Assembly (NCBI GenBank): GCA_002197995.1
Contig: NGZR01000001.1
Location: 14,651,501-14,715,500 of the forward strand
Origin: Gaeumannomyces sp. JS-464
Lineage: Eukaryota; Ascomycota; Sordariomycetes; Magnaporthales; Magnaporthaceae
Reading direction: 5' to 3'
DNA length: 64,000 nucleotides
A program made the translations under genes and the position numbers. The notes beneath the pieces were generated by a model. It searched no databases. It was not told where the DNA came from and saw nothing but the letters and a program-made list of their open reading frames with translations. Position 1 is the first letter of the stretch. Every line of letters starts with the position of its first letter. Of the stretch, positions 23,741 to 34,494 are shown piece after piece.

Positions 23741-25896
23741 TCACCTCGACGGGCGCAGGTGCTCGACACCGAGCCCTATAAGCTCAAACAAGAGTGGTAT
23801 GCCCTCGACGCTGAGCCATGCGATGCCTGTAATGATGTATAGGACTGTCAGTTTTGACGCTGGGGACGGGTCTGGGTGGTTCGCAGGTACGATTAAAAAA
23901 ACAAAAAAAAAACAAAAAAAAAAAACAAAAAAAAAAAAACTTACCGCAGTAGACAATCAGCTTGGTGACCACCTCGACATCGTACCTCACGCGCGGCTTG
24001 ACGAGCCTCTCAAACATCTCCATGTCGCCAAGCTCGTCCTGATGCGCAATGAACATGTCGGGCTCGTCGTCGCCGTTGCCGCGTCGTCCGCCGTCGGGCT
24101 GAGCACCACGGTCCCCTGGCCCATCATGGACTCGTATTCGGCCAGCGTGCCGCCGCTGCGGAGGCTGTACCCGTGACCGGCGGCGGGAGACACCGGGACG
24201 GGGCTCTGCTGGCGGCCAGACGTGTACGCCGCGACGGCGTCGTCCCTCGCGCCGCCGTCGTCACCCTCACCGGCCGCCTCCTCGCGCAGGTCGCGCAGGC
24301 TCGGCTTGCTGCCCAGGCTCGCGTTGCTGCCGATGCTCTCGCGGCGCCTGCGCTCGCGGTACGCCAGCGTCTCGTAGGCGTCGGCCGCGCTCTGCGGGCC
24401 GATGCTGACGCTGCGCCCGCGCCGGCCGCCCACGCGCCGGATGCTGCGCACAATGTCGGGCAGCTCGCTGACGGCGGGCAGGACCGTGTCGGTGCGCAGG
24501 CGGAGCAGGTCCGGTATGTTCTTGTACTCGCTCGCGCGCATGAAGAAGCGCCGCGGCAGCGACAGGCCCCGGTCCTCGATGGCGCGGAACAGGTAAGGGA
24601 GCGCCTTGAGGAGGGCCGGCTTCATGGCCTCGCGCCAGGCGAAGATGACGACGATGCCCGAGACCAGCCGCGCCGCGACCGTGGGCCAGCCCAGGTCCGC
24701 CAGCGGGAAAGGATGGGCGGCCGGCCAGGCGAAGGCGGAGCGGCCGTAGTGCCAGGAGCCGGCGTCGACGCCTATCATGACGCCGGCGAAGGCGACGCTG
24801 TCGTCGAAGCAGGGGCAGTCGTCGGCGGGCTCGGGGTGGATGCGGACGAGGACGACGGTGACGAGGGCGAGGACCAGGGGCGCGCGCCAGGTGCTCTCGT
24901 GCATGTAGGCTGCGAGGACGGGCCCGCAGTAGAACTCGACGAAGGAGATGGCGGCGCCCATGGCGGAACCGACGATGACGTCGAGGAAGCCGTGCATGCC
25001 GCAGTACAGGCGGCCGAGGACGATGGAGGCGGCGTAGAAGTAGCTCAGCCCCTCGAGGAAGAGCTTGGTGCTGGGCGCGAGCGTGTTGCTGGGGTCGTGG
25101 AGCATCAGGATGGCCAGGACGGCGACCGAGACGGCGTTGGCCGAGTGGGTGGACGGGAAGCCGTACTCGAGCGCGGCGGAGCCGGACATGGTGATGCGGT
25201 GTAGCGGCGGCGAGAGCGGCCGGGGCAGCGAGAGCAGATCCTTGACGAAGCCGGTCAGGAAGACGCCGGAGCCGAGGATGTGGATGAGCCTGGGGAGCGT
25301 GCGGCAAGGACCGGTCAGCAACAGGGACGAGGACCACAGGCGGGGGAGGAGCACTCACGACTGGCCAAACTCCTTGAAGCCGCACCAGAACATGATGGGC
25401 AGGCCGATCATGAAGAAGGTGTGGGTGCCCAGGTTGGCCGTGATAGCGAAGTAGCTGTCGAGGGCGGGCGTGCGCATCTTGCTCTGCATCCAGGCCAGGT
25501 ACGGCGTCTCCCACCGTACGAGGGGCAGCATCTTTTGTCGCAGCGAGTACCTCCATTGGGGGAGCGCGCGCTTGTCTAGGAGAGAAAAGCGGTCGGTCGG
25601 TTAGATAGACGTGCTTCTCGGTCCTCCTGCGGCGCAACACGACAGAGCAGCAGAGCGGCAGACGTACAGTGGTGCAAGCTCTTGAGCCCGGCGTCGATCA
25701 CGTCGGCGCCGTCGCCCTTGCCGCGGACGTGGGCGCAGTCGCCATGGACGGCGGCGGCGGACCCGTCGGCGGCCGTCACCAGCACTGCTGGGCGCGGCGG
25801 CGGCTGGGGGCGTGCAGAGCCATTGGCCGCCTTCTTGCTGTTCTTTTTGGGTAGCAGCTGCGAGCCGGGGCTCGAGCAGCGGGCTGATGAATTCAT
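23741..25896 (-). CDS. LCB3: Sphingoid long-chain-base-1-phosphate phosphatase (PAP2 family, LCB3 type)
   Basis: ER membrane enzyme that dephosphorylates dihydrosphingosine- and phytosphingosine-1-phosphate for ceramide synthesis. Exons: 25896-25668, 25575-25359, 25289-23945, 23826-23741; introns 92, 69 and 118 nt, all GT-AG. All three PAP2 phosphatase motifs are present: KDLLSLPRP, the PSTHS loop, and GRLYCGMHGFLD with the catalytic His. The start (MNSSARC) precedes a DAGLKSLHHYKR segment typical of this family. About eight hydrophobic helices follow. A one-base loss in a C run near 24090 shifts the frame, so the conserved tail (DMEMFERLVKPR...IAWLSVEGIPLLFELIGLG) is in another frame from the core; unrepaired, the protein ends at 23987. 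Intron 3 carries four T-runs right after the donor. It is divergent from the next gene. Function is strongly supported. Confidence 0.9.
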
Positions 25897-26741
25897 GTCG
25901 GCGTCGGCTCGGCAGGCATCCAAGCTCGTGCTCCGAGGGCGACGAAAGGGCAGAGAGCAACGAAAAAGCAAAGCAAAGCCGGGCTCTGCGCGGATCGCGC
26001 CGCAACGCGCTTGCGGTTCGTCAATTGTTCGGCCCCGCGGGGGAGTGGGAGGGGCCTGCCGGGTCGAGGACGTGCGACACAGCACCTGCTGTGTGTCTTT
26101 GCTTATTGAAGCTGCCTTTGGTTCAGGAAAAGTCGGAGCTAGGATCGAGATGAGGCTGCAGCACGGAACTGGAGGCGGCAACACAGCGAGCAACTGCAAT
26201 TGAATTCCGTCAACTGCGACGTTGCGTTCGTCCCAGGCAGAATAGAAAAACCCGTCCTCGATAAATCCACTGGGCTTCCTTCCACTTCTCGCAACGTCAC
26301 CCACTTCGCAGCTGCCCCGTTTATTTTTGGGCGCTTCGCAGCAAATTGGTCTGGTTTGCTAGGGACGAGGCACGGGCTGGGATCCTCCTGCGCGATCGCC
26401 TAGGGCCAGGGCCCCGGGTCATCGACGACTGTTGGAGGGTGCGCTGTGGCGGGAAGTAGGCTCCACCTCGCTGCAAGGCCATGCCCTTAATTGTCTCCAT
26501 GGCCTGGCACCGCGTCCGCCAGTGGCGCCAGTGAGACGCTACTCAAAATTGCAAAAAAGACCATCAACGGCGTACTGCGTATTTGGCAACCCGCGTATCT
26601 CGGGATTGCTCCTTTGGTTTGGACCCTGCCCGTTGGTTGGCCCCGAACCCCCTAATATCTATCCACTACACGTGACTGCAAAAGGGAACAACACCCAGGC
26701 CTAGACAGCCCGCCCAGAAAAGGGCTACCAATAAAAAAGTC
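25897..26741. other. Divergent promoter region
   Basis: 845 bp between the start codons of LCB3 (-) and the dehydrogenase (+). No motif stands out and no gene is supported. Confidence 0.5.
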
Positions 26742-28097
26742 ATGGCCGCCCCAAAAAGCTGGCCGGCAAGCTCGCCGTCATCACCGGCGGCGGCTCCGGC
26801 ATCGGCCGCGCCATCGCCAAGCGCTTCGCCGCCGACGGCGCCAGCTGCGTCCTCGTCGGGCGGAGCTCCATCAAGCTCCGCGACACCGTCCTGGCCCTCG
26901 ACCGGCCCACCGACCACTCCATCTGCACCGGCGACGTCACCAAGCCCGAGCTGTGGGACAAGCTGGGCCTGCACTTTGTAAACCTTCCCGTATTCCACCT
27001 TGTGCTTTACGTACCTGGTATATACATATCAGATACAGTTGGGTTGTCTTGGAAATATAGTCAACTAAACTAGGAAAACTCCGTGTAACTCGGCCGCCAG
27101 AGAGACATGGCAATCTTAGTCAACGCGGCCGGCATCTCGCATAACAAGCTCCTCATAAGGACGCAGCCAGAGACGATAGATGCCGTCATCGACACGAACC
27201 TCAAGGGCACCATCCTGGGCTGCAAAGCCGCCGCCCTCGCCATGATCAAGTACAAGAAAGGTTGCATCATCAACGTCTCTAGCCTCCTCGGCGTCAGGGG
27301 CGGCCGTGGAGCGTCGGTTTACGCCGCTTCCAAGGCCGGTATTCTCGGTCAGTCACCATTCTTTATTCTTCTCCATCTTTTTATCCCTCCTCTTTTTGTG
27401 TCCATCCGCCACCATAGACCAAAGGGAGCGAAGGGATGAGGATGATCTATGATGCCACATATATTGTGTTTATGCACCTGTATGCAGCTCAAAGGACTAA
27501 TGTCGTCTCCCGACATCTCAACACAGGCCTCACTCGATCCCTCGCTGCTGAACTCGGCGGCGCGAACATCCGTGTGAACGCAATCATACCAGGCTTCGTC
27601 AGCGACACGGGAATGACACCAGGTAAGTAGATCCCCCTCGAGTTCCTCCCGCCATCTCTTGCGCTTGTCCAGCCTTTGTGATTCTTCCGTTTTTATTCTT
27701 CCTCGGCTTCTCTTCTTTCGAGTTGCCTTCTCGGCCGGTCCAGCCGAGTAGCCAGCCGGCCGTTGTGTCTAAATACCCTGCGGGCCATGATGATCGTCTA
27801 TCCCTCGTCGAGGGAAAAATAAGGAGAAAAGGAAAAGACGTGAAGAAACCGACAGGCGAAGAGAATAGTAGAAAAAAAAAATACCCAGACAAGTCAAGCA
27901 TCATGGCCTGGACAGATGCGCACAAACTAACTTACATGTTTCACAAATCACCAGAAATCGGCGAAAAAGTCAACTCGATCCCACTCCGTCGCATGGGGAC
28001 GCCAGAGGAAATCGCAGACGCTGCTGCTTTCCTCGCCACTAACGAGTACGTGAGCAATTGTATGCTCAACATCGACGGTGGCTACAGCGCCGTGTAA
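26742..28097 (+). CDS. Short-chain dehydrogenase/reductase, 3-oxoacyl-ACP reductase-like
   Basis: NAD(P)H-dependent ketoreductase of the classical SDR family, about 240 aa. Exons 26742-26977, 27101-27347, 27527-27622, 27955-28097; introns 123, 179 and 332 nt. Rossmann motif TGGGSGIG near residue 14; NAAG at the start of exon 2; catalytic Ser in INVSSLLG; YAASK with the Tyr/Lys pair; C-terminal PGF...TGMTP and NIDGGYSAV. It resembles FabG/OAR1 and CBR4-type reductases, so a role in mitochondrial fatty-acid synthesis is possible but not shown; no targeting peptide is visible. The start Met is out of frame by one base (five A where six are needed, 26753-26757): total exon length is 722 nt, one short of a codon multiple. 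Convergent with UBA2, 84 bp apart. Confidence 0.85.
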
Positions 28098-28181
28098 AAG
28101 TTTAGTCGGGTAATGTGTAAAAAGAAAAGAAGGGCGGCAGAAAGATGGAATAGAGCCTACGCCCCGGTCCGAATCGGGGGT

Positions 28182-30566
28182 TTAGTCAAGTACGATGATC
28201 CCAGTTACAGTGGCTTTGTCGGGGGTGCCGTCGATGATAATTTCGTCCCCGCCGGTCTTGACCTTCTTCGGGTCCCGAGAATCGGTGTCGTTCTCGTGAG
28301 GGCGCTTGGTGCCTTGAGAAGGCTGCGAGGTCTCAAGGACATCCCGGTTTGTCGTGCCGTTGGACATGGTGACTCCGTTTGTCTCGGGTCCGAGGGCCTT
28401 CTTCGGCTTTTTGGGGACCTCCGGCTTCTTGTCGAGCCAGAGACCCGGATGGGCTTTCCGCCTTCGGGTGCGCTGTAAGAATAGGAACAGAATGGTTAGA
28501 AGGGGTCCTGGCTGCATGGTATAGAAACGACATTTACACTAACCCTTCTTGAATGTTGATCACAACATTAACGAACGGCTCCTCATCGTCATCGTCAATG
28601 ATGGTGACGAAGGTGTCAGGTTTGATTCCTGCACGCTATGTGTTAGTGATGCTGGCACGAAACCTTCATGTCCTTCGCAGAGAGATATGGCTTACCAAGA
28701 TCGGAGAGTTTCTTTGGCATATTCTCAGTCTCCTCGACGTCGTATAGACATCCAACCTCGTTGTTGACACTGAACTCCTTGCCGTCGAAGCCGAGCTCAG
28801 GCTTGATAAAGCCCTCGACAAGATCTTCCAGCGTCGCACGTGACAGGTCAACAGACACACTCGTCTGGAAGACACTGCAGACGGGGCAGTCCGGGTTGGG
28901 GAGCCGCGGTCGGGATGGCGCGATACGGCGATCTGGGTTGAACGGTGTCAAAAAGGCCTCTTTGGCCGCCTCATAGTCGCCCCGTAAAACCTTGAACGTC
29001 TCCAGAACACATAGCCCGGCCACGATGGCGTTGGTAGTGGCAATCGCCGGGATGATGTTGCCCGCCATCTGTTTGATGTCGAACCGCGACTTGGGCTCTA
29101 TGCCAAAGACTGTGGACCGAATGTTGGCGCTGGCGGTTACAAAGTCAAGTGTGTCCTCATCGTCCTTGTCGAACTCGATCGTCGGCTCGGGTCCCGAAGG
29201 TGACTCGGCCTTCTGGTCCACAATGCGCTTGCTCAGCCTGCCGAGGCTGTCGACAAATACGGCGAAATTCTCCTCCAGGGACCAGACCTTCTGGCCATCT
29301 TTGAGAATGGCCTCTGTCCTGCCAAGCGCCTCAGAGGACTTCTCTTTCAGAGCGGCAAATTCGAGTGGAGATGGCGGTTTTCTGCCATCCTTCCACATGT
29401 CCTCCATCGACCTCAACCGTTCGACGTCGGTCTTGAAGACCTTGTCGAAGAGCATTTGCGCGAACGGCTCGCTGCCAACGGCCTCGCGGATCTTCCTCAG
29501 CGCCTCGGCCTCGCGCTTCAGCTCCTCAACTTCGTTGGCGTTATCCTGGTCCGTGCTGTGGTCGATGACTGACTGGTCCTCGCTGGTGCCGAATATCTCG
29601 TTCAGAAGGTAGCTCTTGCCCCATACGATGCAGTGTATAGGCTGGCTTGGTGTGCTCCTGATGGTGCACACTGGAAAAGACTTGGGCGGATCCTTGGGCG
29701 TGCAGTCGTAGCATGCAGTCACACCCTTCTTGATCACCTGTACCTGCCCGTTGAAGCCCGTAGTGCCGCTATCGATGAGGGGCACGTCGGCGGCCAGGCA
29801 CATCTTGTTAACGTGTCTGCGCGCATCGAAGTTGTCGAGGGCATTGAAGACGACCTTGAAGGAACGGAACCAGGCGACGTTAAACTTGGGGTCCTTGATG
29901 TCGGTCCAGTGTGCGACGATCTTGACGCTGGGATTGAACTTTTGCGCCGCCTCCTTGGCGATCTCAGCCTTGGGCCGCTTGATGTGCTCGTGGCGGAAGA
30001 GGAACTGGCGGTTGAGGTTGCTCAGGTCGATCGTGTCGAGGTCCACCGCGTGAATCTCGCCGAAGCCAGTCAAGGCCAGGTTCTTGAGCAGCTCGCAGCC
30101 GATCCCGCCAGCACCGACCATCAGAACACGCGCCTGGAGGTTATGTTAGCTGGGCCGCCGCCGCCGCCGAAGAAAAAAAGAAAAAAAAAACGGCAGGCGC
30201 GCTTAACCAGTGGCGCAGATGTCGCTGGGCCGGCAGCAAGCGCGTGCGGCCAAAAGTTGCCCGGAGAGAGATCTAGTGAGAACTCACCTGTTTGACATGG
30301 GCATTGAGCGCGCGTCCCAGCGACTGACTATTGTAGGAATCGCGATTTCGGGGAGGAGCAGGCGCTGCCGTCGAGGGCGGGTGCCGAGACTGGACGGTGT
30401 ATTGCGCCGTCGGCAACGCAGAAGCTGGTGGGTATACTTGCTGCTGCGCGAGCGGTGCTTGTTGCTGCGTGACAGGCGCGGACACGGGCGCGGGCATGGG
30501 AACATTCGGCGGTGCGGGCGCAAGGCTCTGGGCAGGCGAGCCCTGGGTGCTGTGGGACGTGGCCAT
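28182..30566 (-). CDS. UBA2: SUMO-activating enzyme (E1) subunit UBA2
   Basis: Catalytic half of the nuclear SUMO E1; adenylates SUMO and forms a thioester with it. Exons 30566-30288, 30133-28696, 28628-28544, 28472-28182; introns 154, 67 and 71 nt. ATP-binding loop GAGGIGCELLKNL opens exon 2, followed by DLDTIDLSNLNRQFLF; zinc-binding Cys pairs (CYDC and CPVC) and the active-site Cys in PVCTIRSTP are present. A ubiquitin-fold domain follows (KPDTFVTIIDDDDEEP) and a Lys-rich tail with a nuclear-localisation-like KRP...KKVK. The N-terminus carries about 90 extra Pro/Gln/Ala-rich residues not seen in yeast or human UBA2. Exon 4 starts in one frame (APEGGKPIR) and continues in another, implying one missing base near 28450; with it the total is 698 codons. 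Divergent from QNG1. Confidence 0.93.
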
Positions 30567-31263
30567 GTTGGGTGAGATGATGCGGTCTTGCGGGTGCTAC
30601 AACACGGCGGGTGCAGCTCTGATCGCGTTGTCAAGGTGCAGAGCGCCACATGAGAGACGGGCGAGGGAGGCAAGGCTGTCTACTACGGCGCAGGCGATAT
30701 TGTGTCGGGGTTCTAGATTCGGGGTCTGGATGGCGATGTCCCTGCTTGGGAGGCCGGTCAAGGAGGATGGATGGGACCGGCTCGAGACGTGGGAGGCGTG
30801 GTGCGACAAAGGTTGGCGCACGTTGTTCGCGACTCGGATCAATCAGTGATGGCTGTTGCAGCCGCCTGCGAGACGCAGTCGGGTGGGTCGAAAAGCGCCA
30901 GAAGCTGCCTCCAAAGACTCGGTGCTGCGCTGCTGCTGCCTCGAGCTGTCAGAATCTAATGGCTGACGTAATTGGTCGGTGCGCTTGGCGCTGCCTGCAG
31001 GATGCCAAAGGGGGCTAGGGTCGTCGCACGACGGGCATTACGACCCTGCAGCTGCATGCCCCTTGATCTGCCCTGCCCTCGCCGCCGCAGCGCCCGGGCA
31101 ATTAGGTTGGTAGACATTTTATATCCCGGCGGGCTGCCAGCGAGACCGCTCCATGGTCGGCCCTTCAAACGGAGTCAACTGTCTCTTCCAAACACCGAGA
31201 CAGCGACTGGACAAGAACCGTCCGTTTTGACAGGCAGCAACACCCCCGCACCCCGCAGCCAGA
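30567..31263. other. Divergent promoter region
   Basis: 697 bp between UBA2 (-) and the queuosine-salvage gene (+). No coding or RNA feature seen. Confidence 0.5.
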
Positions 31264-32802
31264 ATGTCCGACGACGAGGCCGACCCCGAGCTCCTGGAGC
31301 TGCTGCGACAGCACATCCAGGGGCGGCTCAACGTGAGTGACGAGCCCGAGACGGGCGTGCTCGAGGACGCCGAGTACGTCTATGACAACTCAATCGACGT
31401 CGCCCTAGACATGCGGGGCACCAAGAGTGCCGCCGAGGCCATCTACTCGGTCATGCAGCACCGGGGGTACTCGACCGCCACCTGGAGCGAGCACGAGCTG
31501 CACCCAAAACAGGGACGAGCCAGCCACCGTCGCCTTCATCTTCACCATGGACCTGCTTAACTTCAGCTTCTGGTCCGAGCTGCCCGACGGCGAGCGCTTC
31601 GCCGTCGAGTACCGCGGCAAGACCTGGACCGGCTACTGGAGCCTCGTCGCGGCGCTACAAAGGGCGCTGGAAGAAGGTAAGTCACGTTTTGACTATTTTT
31701 GTTTCCTTTTCCGCCTATGCCAGTTTTCAGAGCCGATAGTCGGCGATGGCAGACGCTGTCTCTCACCGCCACTGCTATGGACATCGGGAGTGGTAGTATT
31801 GAACGTGACAATGAACAAACCAAAAAGAGATTCCAATCACCAGCTCCGACTTCTGGCAGAGCGAGGACGAGTGCAACATGGAGTTGATGAAACACGTTTT
31901 CCGCTCCGCCACGGTCGAGGAGATGCCCCTGCTAGAGGATCGCCTCGCCTGCCTTCGCGAGGCCGGCCGGGTGCTCTACGAAGTATGTCTCAACTCCCTG
32001 TGCATGAAACGTTTGGAGGAAGAGAGGGAAAGAAAAGAAAAGAAAAGAAAAGAAACAAAATGGGCGCGCGTGGAACGCTATGGGGGAGAGAAGCCCAGCC
32101 CCCAGAATCATAAACAAAGTAACGCTTTGCTTACTCCATGATCCCTCGCCCCCCTTCCCGACGACAGAAGTACTCGTGTAGCCCCGTAAACGTGATCGCC
32201 GCGGCCGGCAACTCGGCGGCGCGGCTGGTGAACATTCTCGCGCGCGACTTCCCCTGCCTCCGCGACGAGCATCGGTTCGCCGGCCGCAGGAAGCCTGTCC
32301 GGTTCCTGAAGCGCGCTCAGATCCTCGTCGCCGACATCTGGGCCTGCTTCCAGGGTGAGGGACACGGCGCCTTCCGGGACGTGGACAAGCTCACTATGTT
32401 TGCCGACTACAGGATCCCCCAGGTCCTTTGCGCCATGGGCTGCATCGGCTTCAGCCCGCCCCTGGACAACGCCATCCGGGCCAAGAAGCTGCTGGACTCT
32501 GGGGAACATGGGAGCTGCAGCTGAGGGGTGAGTTTTGGTGCATTCCTTGTCTGTTTTCTCTAAACCACCCAACCTGGCGCCTCTATCGAGCAGCAGTGGA
32601 GCGCTGTGGACTAACTACGCAACAAACAGCATGCAGTATATGGTGCGTGGAACTCATCAGGAGGGAGATCAAGCGGAATCATCCAGACACCAAGATCAAT
32701 GCCATACTTATCGACTTCTTTCTGTATGACTTGATGAAAGAAAAGGAGGCTGCGGGGACCGAGGTTATACCACACCATAGAACGAGAAGCATCTGGTATT
32801 GA
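31264..32802 (+). CDS. QNG1: Queuosine salvage protein (DUF2419, queuosine 5'-phosphate N-glycosylase type)
   Basis: Releases queuine from queuosine or its 5'-phosphate so that tRNA can be modified at wobble position 34. Fungi cannot make queuine, so they depend on salvage. Exons 31264-31676, 31828-31982, 32168-32527, 32630-32802; introns 151, 185 and 102 nt. Family signatures: HELHP, FIFTMDLLNFSFWSE, YRGKTWTGYWSLVAAL, ECNMELMKHVFRS, RAQILVADIWACFQGEG, LTMFADYRIPQVL (with the conserved Asp of the active pocket), and IWCVELIRREI. Two single-base breaks interrupt it: an extra A in the four-A run near 31505-31508 and a missing G in the G-run near 32501-32504. They cancel, and the corrected CDS is 366 aa. 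If taken literally the protein is truncated. Intron 2 contains a short AAAAG tandem array (about 32033-32056). Confidence 0.88.
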
Positions 32803-33125
32803 GGAGGCCAAGTGGCCATCGTGGAGAGCTGGAAAGGCAGACTAGACTTGACTGTGTCTTTTCGGCGGCTCGATCCGGCCTGGACGCACGACAGAAAGAG
32901 AATAAAGGGAAGAAAGGATGCAAAATGTACAATACAAACGCCCGCGCCCTTCAGGACACACCTAATACCAACCGACGCCATCATATCAGACAAGCAACAA
33001 ATAGCAAGAGAGGGTGGGCATGGGGCTCGTCGCCCCATGTCCCAGACAAACAAAGAGAGAGAAATGGATAAACACAGCAAACGCCAATGGTTCTGCAGCC
33101 GCCACTTAAAAGACGGCCGAAGACT
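32803..33125. other. Convergent 3' flanks
   Basis: It lies between the stop codons of QNG1 (+) and the polymerase subunit (-). A-rich, no feature seen. Confidence 0.55.
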
Positions 33126-33847
33126 TTAGGCAGGATCAGGGCCAGTCGCGCTAGGGTTCATGATCTCATCCATATGAGCTCTCGAAGCGCCTCCCTTCTC
33201 CTCTTTCAGCAGAACGGCAAGCACCTCGATAGGCGGCCTCAGCCCAAGCTTCTCGGCCCGGTTCCACCTCTTGATGCGTGAGACACCGATGCACGGCTAA
33301 ACGAGGGAGCGGGTTAGTCGCTGCTCGGCAAACCGGTCCATGGAGACAAAAAAAAAAACTATAAAAAAAAACAAAAAAAACTCACCCCATATTGAGAGCT
33401 GACATCAAAGTACCGCAGCACCTTCTCGTTGACGTGTAGGTCCCCCTGGTGCACCCTGGGCGCCAGCCGCTGCGCCTCGAGCGACCTCCAGTACCGTCCG
33501 ACCTGCGCGTCGCTGACCTGCTCGGCCTCGAGCTCCGCGGCGGACTTGACGACGACGGGCGCCGGGACCGCCGTCGTGTACTGCTCTTCTTCCTCCTCCT
33601 CCTCCTCCTCCCGCTCCTCCTCTTCTTGCTGTTCAACATCGTCCTCGACCGGAACGTCCACCACCTCGGGGGCCGCAGGGGCCGTCTTCTCCGGGATCGG
33701 CGCCTGCTTGGGCGCGGCCAGGTCCTTGCCGACGGCCCTGGCGGCGGACGGCTTGGTGACGCGGTGCGCGAAGCTCAGCTTGGATTGCTGCCTGCCCGGG
33801 CCGGCCGCGGCGGCGTGGGCGGCGGTCGATTTGCGCGACGGGGGCAT
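33126..33847 (-). CDS. POLD4: DNA polymerase delta small subunit (POLD4/Cdm1 family)
   Basis: About 210 aa; stabilises DNA polymerase delta and contacts PCNA in the nucleus. Exons 33847-33386 and 33296-33126 with an 89-nt intron. The N-terminus is basic with a PIP-box-like QQSKLSFAHRV at residues about 19-30. A Glu-rich stretch follows (about 70-90; GAG repeats at 33588-33625). The conserved C-terminal domain is YWRSLEAQRLAPRVHQGDLHVNEKVLRYFD-like in exon 1, continued by GVSRIKRWNRAEKLGL and PPIEVLAVLL in exon 2; KRW..A..LGL..P is the family hallmark. No frame problem. The intron has T-runs directly after the donor (33353-33380). Confidence 0.88.
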
Positions 33848-34494
33848 CGTTTCCCGGGCTCGGAGATGTCGGGCTTTGATGTGGGCGGTGTGTTGTGGAG
33901 AGGGAGGGTTCCTGGTGATATCGTCGGGGATGTGGATTGCGCAGATGCCCGGGATCTTGCCTTGGGTTCTTCGTCTTTACAAAGCGTGAGTATGAGTTAT
34001 TTAATGTATCTGGGCTGTTGTCGCTTGATGTGTGAAATGAAGGAGCACCAGAAGATGGACAATGGGGGTGGAGTGAAATGACGTCCGCCAAACCATTGGG
34101 GCCTGGGGCTGAGAATTGGCCTGAATTGGCCCGCTTGGCTGGCGGGGCAACACCAAAATGACCCGAAAGCACGTGACTTTTATTGCTCCACCATCTTCGA
34201 CACAGCCAATGAGGTTTCTGCTAGTGCGCAATATGAGCTGACTGTGCTATGCAGTAACATGCTTTCAGGGCTAGGTAGCGTTAGGAATTCAACCCTTGAA
34301 ACAGCATTCCAGGCAGGGTATTGGCTCTGTAGATAGAGTACATATCACCCGTCAAGAGTATGAACAAACATTGGACCTTCTTCGAGACGACGGAGCAAGA
34401 TACCAGTCTTTGCATTGAATAACACGTTGGCTGCTAGGGCATGTTAGTAAGAGAAAGCAGGCGTATGTAGTATATCCAACAAGTAGCATCATCA
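33848..34494. other. Intergenic
   Basis: Promoter of the polymerase subunit and 3' flank of the next minus-strand gene. No gene or repeat is supported. Confidence 0.5.

Noticed and set aside
24173..25204. Long plus-strand open frame opposite LCB3
   Set aside because: Shadow of the LCB3 coding strand; Val/Asp/Arg-rich with no motif, while the minus strand carries all three phosphatase motifs.
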